Origin: Parabacteroides merdae ATCC 43184
GTDB taxonomy: Bacteria; Bacteroidota; Bacteroidia; Bacteroidales; Tannerellaceae
NCBI RefSeq assembly: GCF_025151215.1
Contig: NZ_CP102286.1
Coordinates: 806,001-870,000, forward strand
Direction of reading: 5' to 3'
DNA: 64,000 bases
This document shows, piece after piece, positions 63,238 through 64,000 of this stretch (the first letter of the stretch is position 1; each line of letters begins with the position of its first letter). The notes beneath the pieces are model-generated. The model had not been told where the DNA came from. It saw only the letters and a program-made list of their open reading frames with translations, and did not search any database. Made by a program: the position numbers and the translations under genes.

Positions 63238-64000
63238 ATGAAAACATATATATATAAAGCAGTTGCAGGGGTGTGCTCCCTGATGCTATTGATGAGTAGT
63301 TGCGAGTCTTTCTTGTCGGAAGAACCGAAAGATTTCCTCTCGCCTGAAAACTTACCGAACACGGAGGCTGAATGCAATATGCTGCTGATGGGATCGCTGT
63401 CTTATTGGCGTAGCAACAACTTCGAACGTCATATTAACTTTATAGCCGAAGCAACGACTGATGCTGTTGTCAGTGCTACAGCCAATAATGTGGCTCGCGA
63501 TGAAATGAACTCTTTGACTTGGCAAAGCGATAACGAGAGCCTTTATAAGCCCTGGCAGCAATTTTATGCTTGTATCAATGCTTCTAACATCATGATCGAG
63601 AAAGTTCCGAATGCTTCGAAAGTTTCGGATGAGGTCAAGACACGTTATGTCGCAGCTGCCCGTTATATGCGTGCGATGTCCTATTTCTATCTGGTGCGTA
63701 TCTTTAATGATGTTATTTATCTGGACACGCCGGTGAATGACTTTACCAGTGCGAATAACATGACAAAGACACCGGCTAAAGAAATATATAATAAGATTGT
63801 TGAAGATTTGGAATATGCAGAAGCCAATCTTCCCGTAAAATGGGATTCTGGAACGGAACGTCCGACTGTCGCTGCCGCCAAGTCTTTGCTTTCATGGGTT
63901 TATATCACGATGGCCGGTGAACAGGTTAAAGACAATACCATGTGGGCGAAGGCGGCTTCCAAAGCGAAGGAAGTCATTGATAATGCCGCTACTTACGGTA
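63238..64000 (+). CDS. susD-like: SusD/RagB family glycan-binding lipoprotein, cut by window edge
   Basis: I read 254 codons directly, from the ATG at 63238 to the window end. The lipobox MSSC gives Cys22. Typical SusD features are FLSEEPKDFLSPENL, WQQFYACINASNIMIEKV, a helical TPR pair around AAARYMRAMSYFYLVRIFNDVIYL and TPAKEIYNKIVEDLEYAEANLP. It should sit on the cell surface as the lid of the SusC channel. The C-terminal half is outside the window, and further enzymes of the locus probably follow there. Confidence 0.95.
   Translation, partial: MKTYIYKAVAGVCSLMLLMSSCESFLSEEPKDFLSPENLPNTEAECNMLLMGSLSYWRSNNFERHINFIAEATTDAVVSATANNVARDEMNSLTWQSDNESLYKPWQQFYACINASNIMIEKVPNASKVSDEVKTRYVAAARYMRAMSYFYLVRIFNDVIYLDTPVNDFTSANNMTKTPAKEIYNKIVEDLEYAEANLPVKWDSGTERPTVAAAKSLLSWVYITMAGEQVKDNTMWAKAASKAKEVIDNAATYG

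Overview
The window reads as an ordinary chromosome stretch of a Bacteroidales gut bacterium. Supporting signs are a SusC/SusD pair, a hybrid two-component regulator (HTCS), many lipoproteins with short signal peptides, Bacteroidetes-type promoters (TTTG about 19-21 bp upstream of TAnnTTTG), a eukaryote-like prolyl-tRNA synthetase and moderate GC. Parabacteroides (Tannerellaceae) is my best guess, but that is inference without a database search. Layout: 1-4200 holds the N-terminal part of a sigma-54 response regulator, diverging from a TolC/HlyD-type export pair that has a near-perfect -24/-12 promoter and two upstream palindromes. 4200-12200 holds a FabK-like flavoprotein, an M3 metallopeptidase with a rhamnose-mutarotase-like gene, a DUF4861 lipoprotein with a truncated GH20 protein, PIN-PhoH and DUF3795. 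12350-18700 is a housekeeping run: DUF456, thioesterase, endonuclease IV, NhaD antiporter, C69 dipeptidase, small beta-barrel, HAD phosphatase. 19000-25250 holds a DUF1080/Gfo-Idh-MocA pair, a GT39 membrane glycosyltransferase and an ATPase-TOPRIM-like DUF4435 protein. 25360-35300 holds proS, pgk, a NEW3-domain/ABC transporter operon, an AlaX editing protein overlapping a double GNAT, and a biotin-dependent carboxyltransferase subunit. 35400-38350 holds a DUF6377-type regulator, two tRNA-Ser genes and an unknown leader gene. 38490-44235 is a complete RND efflux operon. 44360-54470 holds a GNAT-nitrilase fusion, a KamA-like radical SAM protein, a DUF2148 protein, an unknown protein, radA, a lipoprotein/beta-barrel pair and an FAD oxidoreductase. 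54650-64000 is the left part of a polysaccharide utilization locus: HTCS, alginate-lyase-like polysaccharide lyase, SusC and a partial SusD. The most unusual signal is not a gene. Two long intergenic regions, 5331-5617 (+) and 33139-33498 (-), carry the same composite noncoding element in opposite orientation. Each has a CAAACA-GGCAGA segment, three 23-bp tandem repeats centred on ACCCGGGT, a hairpin of ATGATAGT/ACTATCAT, a 38-39 bp spacer, and a 22-bp box matching at 20 of 22 positions. Each copy points towards the start of the next gene, 114-128 bp away. No coding gene explains it.
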